Shown here piece after piece: positions 63,180-64,000 of a stretch of 64,000 nucleotides of DNA. Position numbers and translations under genes: made by a program. Below the pieces are notes generated by a model, which was not told the DNA's origin, did no database searches, and saw only the letters and a list, made by a program, of their open reading frames with translations. The first letter of the stretch is position 1, and the number at the start of each line of letters is the position of its first letter. Origin of the DNA: Streptomyces armeniacus (GTDB taxonomy: Bacteria; Actinomycetota; Actinomycetes; Streptomycetales; Streptomycetaceae); NCBI RefSeq assembly GCF_003355155.1, contig NZ_CP031320.1, forward strand, positions 1 through 64,000, read 5' to 3'.

Positions 63180-63683
63180 ATGAGGATCACTGAGTGCCGG
63201 GAGGGCGACGTAGAGCTGCTGGACCGCCATATGCCGTCACCCGGTGCCACCTCTCAGCACGCGCGGCGCTTCGCGCGGCACGTGGAGCGCTCGGGCACCT
63301 TCCTCGTCGCCTGGCGCGGCGAACTGCCCGTCGGCAGCTGCGAGGTGCGCTGGGACGGCTGCGAGGCGCCGGAGGTCAGACTCGCGCACGCGTCCTGCCC
63401 GGAGATCAGTGGGCTGGGCGTGTGGCCGGAGGTGCTCCGCTCGGAGCGCACCGGCACCGCGCTGATCGAGACTGCCGAGAAGCTCGTACGCGGGCGCGGC
63501 CACGCGTCCGTCGGCCTCGGCGTGGAGAAGAACAACCCGCGTGCGGAAGCCCTCTACTTCCGCCTCGGCTACCACCCTTCGGTGGCCTATCTGGCCTGCT
63601 GGTCCTACGAGGACGCCACCGGCATGGCCCACCAGGTGGCGGACGCCTGCACGTTCATGTACAAGACGTTCGGCAGCCCGTAG
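63180..63683 (+). CDS. GNAT-family N-acetyltransferase
   Basis: The 167-residue protein has the GNAT fold: ITECREGDVELLDRHMPS at the start, FLVAWRGELPVGSCEVRWDG (strand 4), ISGLGVWPEVLRSERTGTALIETAEKLVRGRG (CoA-binding region with a weak R/QxxGxG/A) and LGVEKNNPRAEALYFRLGYHPS near the end. Substrate is unknown. ATG 63180 follows AGGATGG. Confidence 0.8.
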   Translation: MRITECREGDVELLDRHMPSPGATSQHARRFARHVERSGTFLVAWRGELPVGSCEVRWDGCEAPEVRLAHASCPEISGLGVWPEVLRSERTGTALIETAEKLVRGRGHASVGLGVEKNNPRAEALYFRLGYHPSVAYLACWSYEDATGMAHQVADACTFMYKTFGSP

Positions 63684-63722
63684 CGGCCGCGCTCCCCGCG
63701 CCCCTCGCGCCCCTCGCGCGCG

Positions 63723-64000
63723 TCACGGCTTGCGTGCCACGCCCGCCCACAGCGAGGCCGCGGCGTCGTCCACGCCGGCCGGCGAGTCGTCGTCCCCCGG
63801 CCGCCAGCGGTGCGCCACCACGACGCCCGGGTCCACCAGCTCCAGCCCGTCGAAGAAGCGGGTGACCTCCTCCTTGCTCCGGGCCTGCCCCTCCTTCATG
63901 CCGCGCCGCGACTGCTTCAGCGTCTCCGTCAGCCGCGCCCAGGTCTCCGGGTCAAGGTCGGCGGTGACGTGCGACAGCATCAGATAGCTGCCCGAAGGCA
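63723..64000 (-). CDS. SAM-dependent methyltransferase (PF04672/DUF574), 3' part
   Basis: The gene runs off the right edge, and its start is not in the window. The visible C-terminus includes LPSGSYLMLSHVTADLDPE, VTRFFDGLELVDPGVVVAHRWRP and the end SLWAGVARKP. These phrases match the S-adenosyl methyltransferase family PF04672 that is common in Streptomyces. The stop is at 63723-63725. Role unknown. Confidence 0.78.
   Translation of the reverse strand, partial: PSGSYLMLSHVTADLDPETWARLTETLKQSRRGMKEGQARSKEEVTRFFDGLELVDPGVVVAHRWRPGDDDSPAGVDDAAASLWAGVARKP

Overview
The window is high-GC DNA with the dense, codon-biased gene layout of a Streptomyces-type actinomycete. Supporting signs are GTG/TTG starts, ATGA and GTGA stop/start overlaps, an XRE/DUF397/ATPase trio, a SARP/AfsR-type regulator, Tat-type secreted enzymes, a DUF5955 protein and sugar ABC transporters without their own ATPase. 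No rRNA, tRNA, CRISPR array or intact insertion sequence was found. I recognised about 55 protein genes plus several broken ones.

Layout. 1-2994: a 395-bp tandem duplication that breaks a DUF4242 gene and one copy of an aminoglycoside 2'-N-acetyltransferase gene, then the intact acetyltransferase, a methyltransferase and a membrane endonuclease/phosphatase-fold protein. 3074-6502: a PH-like membrane protein and a WhiJ-type trio (DUF397, XRE-DUF5753, anti-sigma-like ATPase). 6503-7968: a patch of visibly lower GC with a helical protein, a muramidase-like gene broken by a stop and a frameshift, and a small membrane protein. 8062-12324: HTH_42 protein, DUF2332 protein, a Rv2629/Vms1-type release-factor-like protein and an SRPBCC protein. 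12314-20713: GH15-zwf operon, a GH5 remnant, an acyl-CoA synthetase, an M64 peptidase and a zinc-ribbon/Mrr-like protein.

21033-32854 is the centre of the window: a purine-to-glyoxylate catabolic region. On the minus strand lie hyi-glxR, gcl and a catalase. On the plus strand lie a thiamine-binding-like protein with an HTH partner, uraD-uraH-uricase, 8-oxoguanine deaminase and an NCS2 nucleobase permease. It resumes at 43483 with malate synthase and at 49258-52921 with an AllR-type IclR regulator divergent from allB-alc. Together these convert urate through 5-hydroxyisourate, OHCU and allantoin to allantoate and ureidoglycolate, then process glyoxylate either by the glycerate route (Gcl, Hyi, GlxR) or by malate synthase. 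A shared inverted repeat, TCAAC-N5-GTTGA or a near variant, precedes the catalase, uraD, malate synthase and allB genes, which points to one regulon.

33225-48589 carries secreted hydrolases (sulfatase, phospholipase C, M23 peptidase), a PAS-GAF-SpoIIE phosphatase, a SARP-NB-ARC-TPR regulator, a two-component system, a DedA protein and a MocA-like nucleotidyltransferase. 53105-53548 is a secreted RNase Sa-type ribonuclease. 53583-63103 is a glucan/glycoside utilisation locus: GH30, GH1, two ABC permeases and a binding lipoprotein, divergent from a ROK regulator followed by KDG kinase and KDPG/KHG aldolase. The window ends with a GNAT acetyltransferase and the start-less edge of an S-adenosyl methyltransferase gene.
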